Shown here: in pieces, positions 1 through 11,480 of the stretch
How the letters are laid out: each line of letters opens with the position of its first letter
How positions within the stretch are numbered: the first letter of the stretch is position 1
Source of the DNA: Silene noctiflora
Taxonomy: Eukaryota > Streptophyta > Magnoliopsida > Caryophyllales > Caryophyllaceae
Length of the DNA: 29,587 nt
Reading direction: 5' to 3'
Assembly (NCBI GenBank): GCA_009801015.1
Contig: VHZZ01001112.1
Coordinates: 9,203-38,789 of the forward strand
Notes under the pieces: model-generated
What the model was told of the DNA's origin: nothing
Seen by the model: the letters and a program-made list of their open reading frames with translations, nothing else
The model's database searches: none
Program-made: the position numbers and the translations under genes

Positions 1-779
1 AGATTTGTCGGTGACTGATCGGAGGTGCTGAATGAAAGTGGTGACCGGAAATGAGGAGAGGAACAAAAATTATTGGGTGAGTAAATGAAAAATGAGAAGG
101 GTAATCTTGTAAAAATTGTATGTGAAAGAGTAAAATTCGTATGTGAAAAAGTACGTCCCTTTATATATATATTTTTTTTTTTGGATATAAGTAGATATAC
201 CAAAACCAACCTAATTCGAGACCCGTAATTGACCTAAACCACAACCTCCGAGTATGACCTGAAACCCGGCCCGAACATAACTTGAGCTTCGTTGACCTGG
301 TACTAACCCAAGCTGAAATGGCTGATCCATAACCACCTGACTCGAAAATTACCCGACAAATCATAACTTTGATTGAACAAAAAAGACTTAAAGTAACTAA
401 TTTAAAAGTACGCATAACATTATTTACGTTAAAATAAATCAATTATCCAAACAAACATACTTTTTTTTCTCTTAATTACTAAACCCGCAATAACCGATCC
501 ATCTCGATAAATTGCAAAGATGACATTACTTCCTCTCGAGTAAAACCATGTCTCTCTAGTTTGTTAGCTTATCCAAATGATTGAACGGGTTGCCCGAGTC
601 TTCATATAAACAAAGCCAAAATATGCATTGAGATAATTAAGGATTCGTGTTGGATCAGAGTCAAAAATACGTTTCAAAACTATTTAACTTTAGATTATGT
701 CACTTCCTTGTCGGTATACTTTGTCGCAGCCCGTACAAATTCGATACCGAAGAAAAATTTAACGATATTTTTTCTTGGC
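1..779. other. Non-coding DNA with degenerate ACCCGA-type tract
   Basis: No gene is visible. A poly-T run lies at about 170-182. From about 205 to 350 the sequence is rich in imperfect ACCCGA/GACCTG words, a composition that recurs in several other places in the window. The open frames here read as low-complexity peptide with no recognisable domain. The poly-T could be the poly-A tail of a minus-strand retroelement, but nothing connects it securely to the RNase H relic at 780-1200. Confidence 0.5.
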
Positions 780-1200
780 AACGGTAAAGAAAGATATTAC
801 ATTCGCATGGCCCTGTAAGCTAAACCATGAGCCTGCTTATTTAGATTCCTAGGAATAAAACTAAAACATAGACGGTAAAACAGTGATAGTAAACATATAA
901 CGTCTTCAAGAAATCTTGAAACCAAGAGATGTGCCATATCAATTCTAGCAATTGGATTGTGAAGTTGAGGCAATGCGATGAAATATCCAGATGCTAACAT
1001 TCTTTGTGATAATGCCCAATCTAAAACCTAGTAGCCATAAGTTTGATTCCCCCCTCGAACACGACACTACCTCCAGTCACAGCATCATAATTCTTGAACC
1101 AACTAGCGTCGACTTTAATCCTTATTGTAGGACACGAATTGTCATGTCCAATAATATAAAATGGGACACTATTACATATTCAACTGCGATAGCCATCATC
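780..1200 (-). pseudogene. Decayed RNase H-like domain, retrotransposon relic
   Basis: Read on the minus strand, two frames together resemble the RNase H-like domain (RVT_3 type) found at the end of plant non-LTR retrotransposons and in related plant proteins. The first part, about 1140-1021, contains IKVDASW followed by a glycine-rich stretch and VVF, then a stop. After a frame change, about 1000-797 ends with SFIPRNLNKQAHGLAYRAM, which fits the family's final 'hydrophobic-P-R-x-x-N-x-x-A-x-x-L-A' motif. The acidic catalytic middle is not recognisable, and the frame break and stops show it is dead. The minus-strand text above it (1290-1500) may be a more decayed extension. A degenerate host RNase H-like gene is possible, but a LINE relic is likelier. 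Confidence 0.6.
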
Positions 1201-1545
1201 CGAGTCCAACCCCGTTTTATCTTGTCCAATGTGATCCTTTCCTCTTTGTTGTTCCGCGTGCACAGTTGGGAATCAAACTTACGAAATTAGTTAATCGACT
1301 TTTGGCCTAAATTTCGGTTGCCAATGTTTCAATCTGTTCTTATACCAAATTGGTATGAGCATTACCTTCTTTATCAATTTGACATAAACCCCTTCTTCCC
1401 ACAAGTCACAACCCCCACACCACCACCTAAACAAACCCCACCCAGCAACCCACCCCGCCGAGAGTACTAAACTCCAGTCACCATAGTGTAGAACTTTCAC
1501 AAAAAGCAACGTAATACAAACTACATACTCTGTATTAACAAACCT

Positions 1546-1675
1546 GCGACAATTGAAACATAATACACAAAATCTACTTGAAATACAAGGCGGAAAAGTA
1601 CATATTAAAACATTTGCGACAATTGAAACATGGTGCGCAAAATCTACTTAAAATACAAGCCGATAAAGTGTAATT
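1546..1675. repeat. 70 bp imperfect tandem duplication
   Basis: The block beginning GCGACAATTGAAACAT at 1546 recurs at 1616, a period of 70 bp. The second copy (to about 1675) differs at scattered positions. It lies downstream of the HAT3.1-like gene and upstream of the RNase H relic. No function is evident. Confidence 0.8.
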
Positions 1676-2105
1676 TGTGGAGCAAATTTCAACAAAAACA
1701 TTAAACAGCATCTACTAAAGTCATGGTACAACGGCAGATGACTGACAACTAAATAACTAGCCTACATGATTAGCGAGAATCAAACAGATCATTGATATTT
1801 CAATTGAATGTAAGATATGAGAACTCCCGTTAGCACCTACGAATTATCGTTACTCAAGCTGCTCTTAACCACCAAAATCAATGCTCCATTCAAGGACTAC
1901 CCTGCTCCAAAGTTGGCCTTTAAGATTATCACTCGAGAGGCTGTGAACATAATTCAGCCGGTAGGCCCACTGAATGTGAGTATCCAATCTGCCAAAAGAC
2001 CCACAAGACGGATATGGCCCGTTATATGACTTGACCTCAATCGGGGCAAAGACTGTCAATGATGTGCTCGGTTTCCTCATATCGTAGTTTACAACTATCT
2101 CGCGA
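1676..2105. other. Downstream flank / probable 3' UTR of the HAT3.1-like gene
   Basis: This stretch follows the minus-strand stop codon at 2108-2106. It has short open frames on both strands (about 70 codons each) with no recognisable protein, so the simplest reading is 3' UTR followed by flank. I could not choose a polyadenylation signal with confidence. Confidence 0.45.
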
Positions 2106-5100
2106 CTATCCCCTGCCAGAATCCGATTTCCTCCTCTTTCTCAGAGCTCGTCCACCGGCTTCCTCTTTCTCTTTAGTTTCATTCTCATTGGTAGCGTCAG
2201 TCTGAAGCTCATCATGTTTACCTCTTTTCCTAGTTATTCGAGGTGTGGCAATCGTTTCTTCATTTTCTTTAGTAAATTTACTTGAAGAACCCTTAACTTC
2301 CTTTGGGGTGCCACCACCTGGCACAACTCTCTCCTTCTCTTTAGTTTCATTCTCCTTGGTAGAATCAGTCTGAACCTCATCATGTTTATCTCTCTTCCTA
2401 GTTGTTCGAGGTGTGGCGATCGTTTCTTCATTTTCTTTAGAAAATTTACTTGAAGAACCCTCAACTTCCTTTGGGGTGCCACCACCTGGCACAACTCGGG
2501 AAATGCTTGCTTCCACCCGGGATGGATGATGGTTGAAACTCCAACGGGCATTGCCAAACCATTTATCAACCTACAAAGGAAAAGGAATCTAAGAGAAAAG
2601 CCGAAAGGAGGGAATAGAATATTGACTTAGCTGGTGTGAATCAGTTAACCAAACCTTGCCAGGCGTGATACCAAGTTCCTCTGCGAGCTTTTCTTTTGTT
2701 GAACGATCGGGGTACTGATTTTCCTTGAATGATTCATAAAGTCTCTGTACAAGATCTCCAAGTTAAAAACATTACTAGCTAAACTTGCAAAACTGACCTA
2801 ACACGAAGGACGTGACACAATCCCAATCTTGGAGTAGACCCAAACATGAATTGCCCTAACTAGGGTAGAGCATGGATCCGGATATCTTGTCTAAACGGCT
2901 AGTTCAGAACGTGTATACATATTAGAAATTCCTAACATTAGATATATCCATATCCGACAAAATGTTTGGATATCCAATGTCTAGATATCCAAAAATATTT
3001 GAATGAGATACCGATATCTATATTTCTTAATTTACTTGAAACAACATCGTATTCATCATCTTGCATAATGATCTGCTTTTGTTTCTCTACTCCCAATGAT
3101 CCGGACATAAAATTTAAGTCCCACTTACATATACATATTTGTTTTCGTGATGTTTTTTTCTCAAGGTGGTATATACAACAATGGGGTTCTAGGAGGAGGA
3201 AGATGAAGTTGGTGGAGGCTAGACTAATGATTGCAATTAAGGAGCTGTTAAGAATGTTTAGTGAAGTTAACATGGGAGTATTATGGTTTAACATTCCCGA
3301 TTAACAGAACTACTAGACGGAATTGTGTTATAAAAGTTCGGCTAAAAGTGAAATGAGAGAATACAGGGGTAAGTCGTACGGATGGGGATTAAAAAAAGCA
3401 GGGGTACAGATGAGAAAACAACTTAAATACGAAGGTGCAGATGAGAAAAAACCCAAAATATTTACAGCCATCACAGACCCAAAAACAACCCGAACAGCCG
3501 AACCCAAACTGACCTCAACCCTGACCCAATGATAGCGTACCTGAAATTACCAAGCCCGTGATGACTAGCCCTAAAACTGACCAAAACGACCCATAAGTCT
3601 AACAACCATTTTACATTCAGAGAAGAAAAAAAAAAAGGAAGATTACTTTGAAATAGTTTACATGCAAAACAGTTTGTACTTTGTACGATGTACCAAAGTA
3701 GTCTAAACTGCTTAGCTCGCAACTGAACATTCGGATAAGCAGCAAAGGTTACCAGGCACGTTAAATGACACCATGATTTCGATAAAATACCTGAGTGATA
3801 GATTCTGGGAGTTTGTTATAGGGTGGTCTCTTCCTGCTCGTGCCACCAGAAGTTGTGGCCTGGGGGGTTTTTTGCGACTTCACAGTCAAACCATTTTCAA
3901 CTTGATGATCGCGCTTTGGTCGTCCTCTCGTTCGAGGAGTAACTGCAGGACAAGACCCATCAGCTGAAACCAATGCATCCCCATTAGCAGCTGGTGAAGC
4001 TTCTCTTTTAGCACTGGACTTACTTCTCGTCGTACCAACATCATCGTTCCATTCCTCATCATCACTTGAATCCGAAACTGCATTTCCATATGTTTCCTGA
4101 ACCATAGCAACACATCAGACACTACACGCACTGTGTGGAACATGTACAGACTACAGAATAAATAAACTAAACGAGCTCTACAAGACTGTCATCAAGTCCT
4201 GGAGAAGTAGAGATCATCACACAATAAATCAGATGTTGTGGTATATGAGATATAACACACTCTTGACAAATGTTACTGTATCAAGGAAAATTTTCCAATC
4301 GTAATAAGACATTATCATACGAGTATACAATCATAATACGACAATATCATACGAGTATACAACAAGGCAAAGTTGATGAAATTCAATCATTTCCAAGGAC
4401 CATCATAACAGATTTGCAATAACATAATAGAATACACATGACCACATGATTTTCATGTTACCAGAACTTCAAATGGCAAAAGGTTCAAAACTTCAAACAC
4501 TACATTAGTACGTATATAATAACAATTCAAAATCCTCAACTCATGATCATCACCAACAAGTTAGAGTCCATACAGTATTAGCAGGCAGGACACCAATTCA
4601 GTCTCAGCACAAGGCATGAGAGGGAAGATCAGTTAGATTAGACAGCTAAAAACACAACATTGAAAAAAAAAACATGCATGCTCGTGCATATACACACATA
4701 AACACAGCAATGGGAGAAGAGGCCTTATAGCCTTAACGCAACGATGAAGAATCTATATCTAGCAGATTATCTCCGGGAACCTAAGCACTGACACCACTCG
4801 GGAGGAGTCAGACATGCATACATAAAATCATAGGGGTCAACGCAATCATCCACATGGTAAAGCCTTCATATAACTAAAAGCCTGACAATTTCAGGCTGCT
4901 TTGTCAGCTAAAAGGATGATAAATTTATGCTCAAGATTGGAGCAATCCCCCATTTTTTTCAGCACAGAAGAAACTCTTACATCATAGAGCTTCTTATAGT
5001 CCAATCTTTCAATATGTCTTCTGCCAGAAATAGGCAAGGAAACGTCCAAGTTCTGATCCGGCTCAACAGGTAAGGAGTCTCCATTTTCTGACATATCATC

Positions 5101-8100
5101 ATTACCGCCCGTGGCTCTTAAATCCTCAGATGCTGATGTAAAATCCGAGCTTGAACTTGCACGTTCATCATCATCATCATTAGCATTTGGAACATCAGGA
5201 TTAAAATCATCATCCTCCGAATCATCAGAGGGAAGCCCAAGATACTGGTCATCCTTACATACAGCCGCCAAATCCTCGGAAGCAGATGAGAAGTCCGACT
5301 CATCAGATTCACCGGAATCAGACCCACTGGAACCTGATTCTTTCACTTCGTCCTTAGAACCATCATCTGGACCATCAGGGTTGTAATCATTATCGTCAGA
5401 ATCATCTGATGGGAGCCCCATTATATCATCCTGCTTGAGACCAGCCATTGCTGCTATCGCCTCTGGAAAAACTTTCTGCATTTGATCGAAGAAATATCAT
5501 TCAGAAAAATATTCCTGCATATGACTGAGCACGCATGCAATAGAGAACAAACACCAAGGTGATGTCTTGTCTTACTTCCCAACTGTCTTCAATAGAAAGT
5601 TTTGCTCCTTGAGAATCATTTAGCAAATCAATGCAGTCAAATTTGCAATCACAAGCAGGACAAAACCAACCTTCATCACCAGGTGGAACTGAACAAAGGA
5701 TGAAAGGAACACAAATAAAAAATTGTAACATTATTTAAAAAAATTGTACGACGGAAAACAGCTACAACCAACAAAAGCAGTAAAGTTACTTTCTTCAGTT
5801 CGCAGAGGAGGTTCTAAGCAGTATTGGTGGAATCCACGATCACAATTACCATCACAGAGTATAATATCATTGCCAGCGAGCAAATCTTTGGACCCACACT
5901 TCGCACAGAAAATCTGTAACAGGAGGACAAAAAATTCAGATTCTACTTTTGAGCATGGGGTTTAATTTTCTGAGGAACGGTTACTTTCAGACTTACATCT
6001 TCACTGTCAATGAGTCCTTCATCATCATACAAAGATTCTGGAAATTTCCCTTCAGTAGATATTGAATCAAGTCGGTGAAAGAGTTCTCTAATCTTCACCT
6101 TAGAGCGATTTATATCAGCTTTTGCACGCTGAAGCTCCTTCTCAGGCCTCAACTTCTCTAAGCTGCAATTTCAATAGAAAAAATTAACACATTCCGTATA
6201 TGGACAAAAATAGAAAGCAATTCAGTAGTAAAATAGTAAAATCAGACTTCTGCCTGATGATCCGTAGTCCATAGTGTATACAAGCGGACAAGCCTTAAAA
6301 TGGGAATGAAGAAATCGCCAAATCAGGCAACTCTGGACATTGAGGACCCAACCCAGACTACTACGGCCCTACACTTTTCAAGTGCTGATGAGAATCTGTG
6401 AAATGATGCATAATTGAAACTTAAATGCTACTGGTGAGTCATCCTAGACTTAAAAACAAATGAACAGTGAGATTCTTTAAGAAGCATGGAACTGGACAAC
6501 TTAACTAAATGTTAATTATCATTGAGAAGATGAAAAAAAATGGACACATATTATATTGCTTTCTTTAAAACAATAATTATAATGCAAGGTCAATCATGCC
6601 AAAGTACATTGGGTATAGGACGAGGCAAATAATCAGAAAATCAGACTCAAAACAGACGAACAAACCTCTGTCCTCTCCAACCTTCACTGGAATAAGCATC
6701 AAGTAGGTTTTGCTCATAACTTATTCTGTGCAATAAATATCTCAAATGTTTTCTCATTTTTGAAAATTGATCCGTAGTTTTTCCCTTCACCTCCCCCTTT
6801 TTCCTTCCTCTTCTTTCCACATTACTGCCTTGTGTATTTTCTAAATTAGCAATTGGCTCAGTACTAATAGGCCTCTTTTCCAACTTGGACCTCAAGGCCC
6901 TTGAACTTGATGCTGAAGTTTGTTGGGGAGTCTTTTTTGATGATGTTGCTGAACCGATACTAGGCTTTCGACCACAGCGTGATTCCTCACTTGCTTCATT
7001 AACTTGTATTGGAGTCCTAGAACGGTGAGGCTTCACAGTAGGATCAGTAGCTGGAACTCCGAGCACTACAACACACCCTTTCATACCCACTACATGAATA
7101 GATGGTTCAAGCTGCTCATTAGGACTGGTTTTCTCATCACAAGCAATAAACGTCCCTTCCACAATTCCACCAGAATGCTGTCCTATATCATATTGAGGTT
7201 TTCCAACCTGGTCTGCCATGTACGTTTCCTCTTTACATTCATTGTCTGGTTCAACTTTAGAGGTTTCGTCTTCTTTCTGTTGCATCTGATCATCATGTAC
7301 CCTTAAAGGAATGCCATCCTCCTTGACTTTAGATGATTCGTCAAATTTTACACCTTCCACAAGGCCTTCTTCCTGGAAATGTACAGCTTCACCTTCATGA
7401 TTCAAACTTTCACTGATATCAGATTTTACTGAACTGGTAAATATATCTCCAGGGATTACTGTTTCACTTTTTGCACATTGCGCACCGGTCAAAACACCCC
7501 ATGGTTCGCCTGTCTCACTCTCAGGAGACGACATATGTTGATCATCTGCGGTCGGAATGTCGCTGACGAGTTCCACAGATTGTTTCGCAACTTCATAAAC
7601 CGATTCCCAGCTAACAACTCCTGTTTGTTCAAATGTCTTGTTCTCAACCTCCCGAGGGCTCAAACTTTTTCCTCCTGTGGTCTCATTGCCGCAACTTAAC
7701 ACTTTGTCACGGTCATTCCTAGCATCATGACAACTATCAGAATGAGGTACTATTACCTCAGTTCCCATCGCATCCAAACTATTCCCCGACATCTTCTCAT
7801 TGCAATGCATTCCTTCACTGCCATATTCCACTGGTTTGCATCCCATATTCTCACCATCAAGCACATTAACATGATTTGGTTCCGGAGCAACACAATCACT
7901 CCCAAAATTATTACCCATCCCAGGTTGTTCACCACCCTGAAATTCCGTATCACAAAAATCAAACACCTCCTCAACAGCTTGCACCGTGTTCAATCCCTCC
8001 CCATAACATTTCCCCAAATCCCAGTTCGTTATATCACCACCATACCCCCCATCATTTCCATCACAAGAATCAAAAACCGAACTCGAACCATTGTTAACAC

Positions 8101-8224
8101 CATCAAAACCACAAAATTCCTTACTTTCAGGCGCTGCAACTGGCGCATCTCCACAAACAGCACTACTCTCGTTTATTCCACTAAATTGAGCTGGATCATT
8201 GTTTGTATTCTCAACACCAGACAT
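2106..8224 (-). CDS. HAT3.1: PHD-finger homeodomain transcription factor, HAT3.1-like
   Basis: Eight coding exons joined at GT-AG sites: 8224-6666, 6162-5997, 5913-5790, 5688-5576, 5475-4981, 4096-3791, 2744-2655, 2570-2106. All phases agree and give 1105 residues. The ATG at 8224 is the first in the transcript and an in-frame TGA lies about 24 bp upstream. Residues 1-450 are acidic and little conserved. Residues 490-520 ([19 protein letters not shown]) are typical of the family. A C4HC3 PHD finger uses C578, C581, C595, C599, H604, C607, C626, C629. Residues 655-819 hold two GLPSDDS acidic modules. RGRP, an AT-hook-like core, lies before the homeodomain (about 905-970), whose third helix has W955-F956-x-N958-x-R960. 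The family is nuclear; PHD fingers usually bind histone H3 tails and homeodomains bind DNA. CIDLLND after the PHD finger and LDYKKLYD favour HAT3.1 over its paralogue PRHA. The Arabidopsis protein is shorter, as I recall. Confidence 0.93.
2163..2498 (-). repeat. 2 x 168 bp in-frame tandem repeat in last HAT3.1 exon
   Basis: Two adjacent 168 bp copies (2498-2331 and 2330-2163) each encode 56 residues starting [12 protein letters not shown] and ending ETKEKE, protein residues 976-1031 and 1032-1087. By hand I count about 12 nucleotide mismatches and 7 amino-acid differences, with no gaps. Each copy carries a basic cluster (TRKRDKH or TRKRGKH) that could act in nuclear import or DNA contact. An 18-residue basic tail follows. 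The length is a multiple of three, so the frame is kept. Confidence 0.95.
2745..3790 (-). other. Sixth intron of the HAT3.1-like gene, with repeat-like filler
   Basis: This intron of about 1046 bp splits the homeodomain between ITQ and RLYESF. Its donor is CAG|GTATTT and its acceptor TTGTACAG. It contains another ACCCGA/GACCTGA-rich tract at about 3475-3600 and text resembling transposon ends (about 3180-3450), which suggests old insertions. Open frames within it show no domain. It is the longest intron of the gene. Confidence 0.75.
4097..4980 (-). other. Fifth intron of the HAT3.1-like gene
   Basis: An 884 bp intron between the exon ending LDYKKLYD and the exon beginning ETYGNAV. It holds a 32 bp direct duplication at 4299-4330 and 4331-4362 (shared core TATCATACGAGTATACAA). 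No gene or further structure was seen. Confidence 0.8.
4299..4362. repeat. 32 bp tandem duplication in intron
   Basis: Two adjacent 32 bp copies end in the same 18 bp, TATCATACGAGTATACAA, and differ at about five positions in their first halves. It lies wholly within intron 5 of the HAT3.1-like gene and has no evident role. Confidence 0.8.
6163..6665 (-). other. First coding intron of the HAT3.1-like gene
   Basis: A 503 bp intron with donor CAGAG|GTTTGT and acceptor ATTGCAG. It splits a serine codon (AG + C) between residues 519 and 521. I see nothing else in it. Confidence 0.8.
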
Positions 8225-8690
8225 ACCCAAATCAAAAATCAATAATCAATCAATCAATCTACCACAACCCTAATCCCCAAAAATCAAGTTTACCGCCAAG
8301 AAAAACTAAATAATCCTTCAACAAAACTTCCCTGCAGTAATTAAATATACCATATCTTAACATAATTAAACAAATCTCAAATAATAATCAGTACTAATAA
8401 ATACGGAGAATTATATTAACTAAAAAGCAACAAACACATTAATTAATTTCATATCTTTACTCACATTTCAAGCTGAAGCTACTAATCATATTATCTTGGA
8501 AAACAAATGCGAAACATTATTGAAAAATTTGATTTTTAGGGTTTAGAATCGAAATAAAATAAAATAAAAAAGACGAAAATAAGGAAGAAAGAGAGAGTAA
8601 AAGGGGGAAAAAGGTAATACCTTGGGTGTGTATGAACGAAGGAAATGAAGAGAGAGAGTGCGAAATGTTTGGGGAAATTTGGAAACGAGG
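8225..8690 (-). other. 5' UTR of the HAT3.1-like gene with a probable intron
   Basis: On the minus strand the text CACACCCAAG|GTATTACC (donor at 8620) and TTACTGCAG|GGAAG (acceptor, exon resuming at 8332) would remove 288 bp (8333-8620). No ATG occurs between 8332 and the start codon. The segment above the donor is CT-rich (TTCATTTCCTTCG, CTCTCTCTC), as plant leaders often are. The transcription start is placed only roughly, near 8650-8690; no clear TATA box was chosen. Confidence 0.5.
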
Positions 8691-9118
8691 GTTAAGGAAA
8701 GACGGTGGTCTTACGGATGGTCAAGATTCAGTCTCTTTTAACAACTTAGTGGGTGTGTTGGGTAAGTTTAAGCGGTGGTAATGAGACGAGACGGTTAGGT
8801 ACTAAGATACGTGGGTGTGGCCATGTTCGTGTGGGTGTGTGTGCGCGGGTGGGTTGTTAAGGATGGTTTTCACTCTTACCATGTGAATATCGATCCACGC
8901 TAAATCATATGGGTGGATATAGATGAGAGTGTTTAGGGTAGGAATTTAGAGGTGGTAATTGGGTCAGTTGGGTCGAGTGAAGTTGGGTAGAGTTATATCA
9001 GATGCGAGTCGTCTCTGGTTAGCATATCCTTTTAGGTTGAGCCACCTTCAGTTCGGGTTGGTTCGTTATCGCGTCGAGTCATTCGGGTTAGTTGATGTGC
9101 CAGGTTCGGTTTGGGTCG
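8691..9118. other. Upstream region of the HAT3.1-like gene, GGGTCG-rich end
   Basis: No gene. The part nearest the gene is GT-rich (repeated GGGTGTG words at 8745-8850). From about 8945 the text becomes a degenerate GGGTCGAGT/GGGTCAGT tract, which runs up to the solo LTR at 9124. The promoter of the HAT3.1-like gene should lie here, but I cannot point to a specific element. Confidence 0.4.
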
Positions 9119-9123
9119 GGTCA

Positions 9124-10903
9124 TGATACGTGCCCTTTTGGATGTATTTGTTTACATTTTCGGCACGTATTTCTACGAGTTTATTTATCTATTTCGCTTT
9201 ATTTCCTCCCGTATTTGCTACTTTGATGTGTTTCGTGTCTTTTGCAGGATTGAAGCTCATTTACGCATTTACGAGCTAAACCCGTTCCAGTGGAGCAAGA
9301 GGGAAGTTAGGGAGGATTTTAAACGAGCTTATTGGACACAATTTAAAGGGAATTTAAGCTTTGGCTAATAACAAGTTTGTTTTGTTCATAGATTTCCCTC
9401 GACTAGCAATGAATGTTTATCAGACGAAGCCTCTTGTCTAGCAACTAATGCACCATACTTCATGTCGTCTTATGCTGCCTTGTCGGCCGACCACCATCAT
9501 CGGGTCGTCCTACCACCACCATCATCAATACCCATATCCTCTGTCACCGCTCCTCGACTACCCAAACTAAGCAACGAGTTTTGGAGCAGCGGCTATGGCG
9601 TTTAACCTCTGTCTTCAAGTCATCCTACCTGCAGCTTATTGCTAGCAATATGTCGTCCTCAACCTGCTGCCTTCATGTTGTTCGACTGTTGCAACCATGT
9701 CGGTCGACCTAGAGTCAAGTCGTCCTATCTTCATATGCTCAAGTCGTCCAACTCCATAGCCATGGTCGTTTGACCAATTCTTCATCAAGCTTTCTGTTGC
9801 TCGACACAGTACTAAGCCTTGCTCCATCATCAATCAAAGTCGTCCTAAGTACAGCAGTAAGTCGTTCGACCAAGTTCAGTTTGTCGGTCGACCAAGTTCA
9901 GTTGTGGTTCGAGTTGCAGCAGTTTAATTTGGTCGGTTGCATCGATTAATTTGTTTTATCGGTTAGTTTTATATCTTTTCGGGCTTTACTATATAAGACC
10001 TTGTAAACTTTATTTTAGGTTATCGGGGATTGACTCGAAAACGTATTATTACTTCTTCTCTAAAACCTTTTTTAGATCTAGAATTTCTTCTTCTTCTCCA
10101 TTGTTCATACTGCGGAATGATTTCGGTATTGAATTCATTTCTCCTTTTTGTTCTCTTATTATTCAGTTTAATTAATTTCTTTACTCTCTTAGTAATTAGT
10201 TTTATTACTCATCTTTATTTCTCTATTTTATGCTTTTTAACTTCTTAATTAATTTCATTATGAATTCCTTCTCTTTATCGTTTAATTCAATTATTACTGC
10301 AAATTTAATTATGAGTAGCTAAACCCCTTTTTGTTAGGATTTAGGCGAGCCATGGATTGAGACAGTATTAATGGGTGATTAGATTAGTTAATGTAATTGG
10401 TCTATGTTGTTAATTGTGACATTTAATTGCAATTAATTTCTTAAGTCGACGTAATTGATTAATTGATTTGGCAAACCCCGACCTAAGATCGAAAGTCTGG
10501 TGTCACACACATTAGAATGCCCTAATAAGTTGCGAGAGCTCGTCAGGAGCATTTTAGGGCGAATAGCGGACCGAGAGGACATTTTCACTGCCATATAGAC
10601 CGGTAATTGAGACTAACCTGTGACCCTACCTATGACCCGTAATAATCCATGGTGAACCGATGTCCTAACTCCTTCCCTCTATATTTTCTCAACTCTTTAT
10701 CTGTCTTTAAACCCTTTATTTTATTGTTTTAGTTTAGAACAAAAATCAAACAAACCCCGTTAGTTACTTAAACAGACTTAAATTGGTAGATAGAACGCAA
10801 TTAGTCTCTCTGTGGATACGATCCCGACTTCCCTAGCTATATTAGTTAGAGACCAGTTGGTTTATTTTTGATAGGTTGCGACAGCCGTGTCAGGTCACTA
10901 TCA
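9124..10903 (+). mobile_element. Solo LTR, Ty3/gypsy-like (about 1.78 kb)
   Basis: The block starts TGATACGTGCC and ends GGTCACTATCA, a near-perfect inverted pair. It contains a TATA box (9990-9997) followed by a long AT-rich leader-like stretch. It ends with the phrase TCTCTGTGGATACGATCCC, which I recall from the R-U5 region of plant Athila/Tat-type LTRs. In such elements the LTR is followed by AAGTTTTTGGCGCCG; here AAGTCTAGTG follows, so no primer-binding site or interior is present and it is a solo LTR. The right boundary is uncertain: ending at 10892 (GTGTCA) would give a perfect 5 bp duplication GGTCA on both sides (9119-9123, 10893-10897), whereas 10903 gives the better terminal inverted repeat. 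Confidence 0.75.
9990..9997 (+). promoter_or_regulatory. TATA box of the solo LTR
   Basis: TATATAAG follows a GGGCTTTAC context in the middle of the LTR, the usual position of the U3/R boundary. It is inferred from position and motif only. Confidence 0.5.
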
Positions 10904-11480
10904 AGTCTAGTGATTTTATCGCATTACTCCAATTTTTTTACCATTAAAATTATTTTTTATTATTCAGTCAAAGGTATACACTAGACATAAATCGCTTTCA
11001 ATATGATCAATAATATTAAGCTTTATAATTATCGGGTCATCAACTTAATCGGGTCAGTACCGGGTCGGGATCGGGTCGTATCGGTTTCGGTTTGCAATAT
11101 TCTCGGGTTCTGTCGGGTCGGATCAAACTTGTCAGCTCTAGGTACTATATTGATCAATTGGGATTCTTCCCCATCTTCTAAAAGAAATGAAGGACCATTT
11201 CCTTTCAAAGTGTAGATTTATTTTACGACGATCTAACAGTTCGACTTTCATCACGAAAATTAATTGGAAAAAAACATGAAATGAAAAAAACAATACAAAA
11301 TTGTTTTGTGAGAAATGAATGAATTGTCCATTTTTTTTTAAAAAAATAGAGAGGATCCCAACTCGATATAGGTATAGCCTATATGGGTGAGTTTAGGACG
11401 GGAAATGGATGTTGGTTCATCACCGATCACCATCTAATCACCTTATAGATAACCTAAATTCAAATTTATAATTAATTTTA
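10904..11480. other. Intergenic spacer with GGGTCGGG tract
   Basis: No gene. At 11033-11120 the text is a degenerate run of GGGTCGGG/CGGGTCGTATCGG words. The remainder is AT-rich with homopolymer runs. An open frame at 11003-11215 spans the tract and is not credible as a gene. Confidence 0.5.

Noticed and set aside
2234..2569. Alternative minus frame at 2234-2569 reading through the repeats
   Set aside because: It begins with [11 protein letters not shown], a frame-shifted version of the homeodomain's third helix. The in-phase frame gives WFGNARW.
5111..5386. Plus-strand serine-rich frame at 5111-5386
   Set aside because: It is the antisense of the acidic GAT/TCA-rich exon 5 of the HAT3.1-like gene.
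6647..6665. Extension of HAT3.1 exon 1 to the stop at 6647
   Set aside because: The frame passes a good donor (CAGAG|GTTTGT at 6665). The next exon from 6162 restores the family's conserved continuation, so the last few codons are intron.
8225..8242. Start six codons upstream at 8242
   Set aside because: That position is TTG, not ATG, and a stop lies just before it. The first true ATG is at 8224.
7004..8245. Plus-strand open frames opposite HAT3.1 exon 1 (for example 7727-8245)
   Set aside because: They are shadows of the coding exon, rich in I, T, H and P, with no domain and no splice support.
9111..9368. Plus-strand 85-codon frame at the start of the solo LTR
   Set aside because: It starts before the LTR boundary and has no domain; LTR sequence is not expected to code here.
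10030..10248. Two overlapping leucine/phenylalanine-rich frames inside the solo LTR
   Set aside because: T-rich leader-like sequence gives hydrophobic peptides by composition; no conserved protein.
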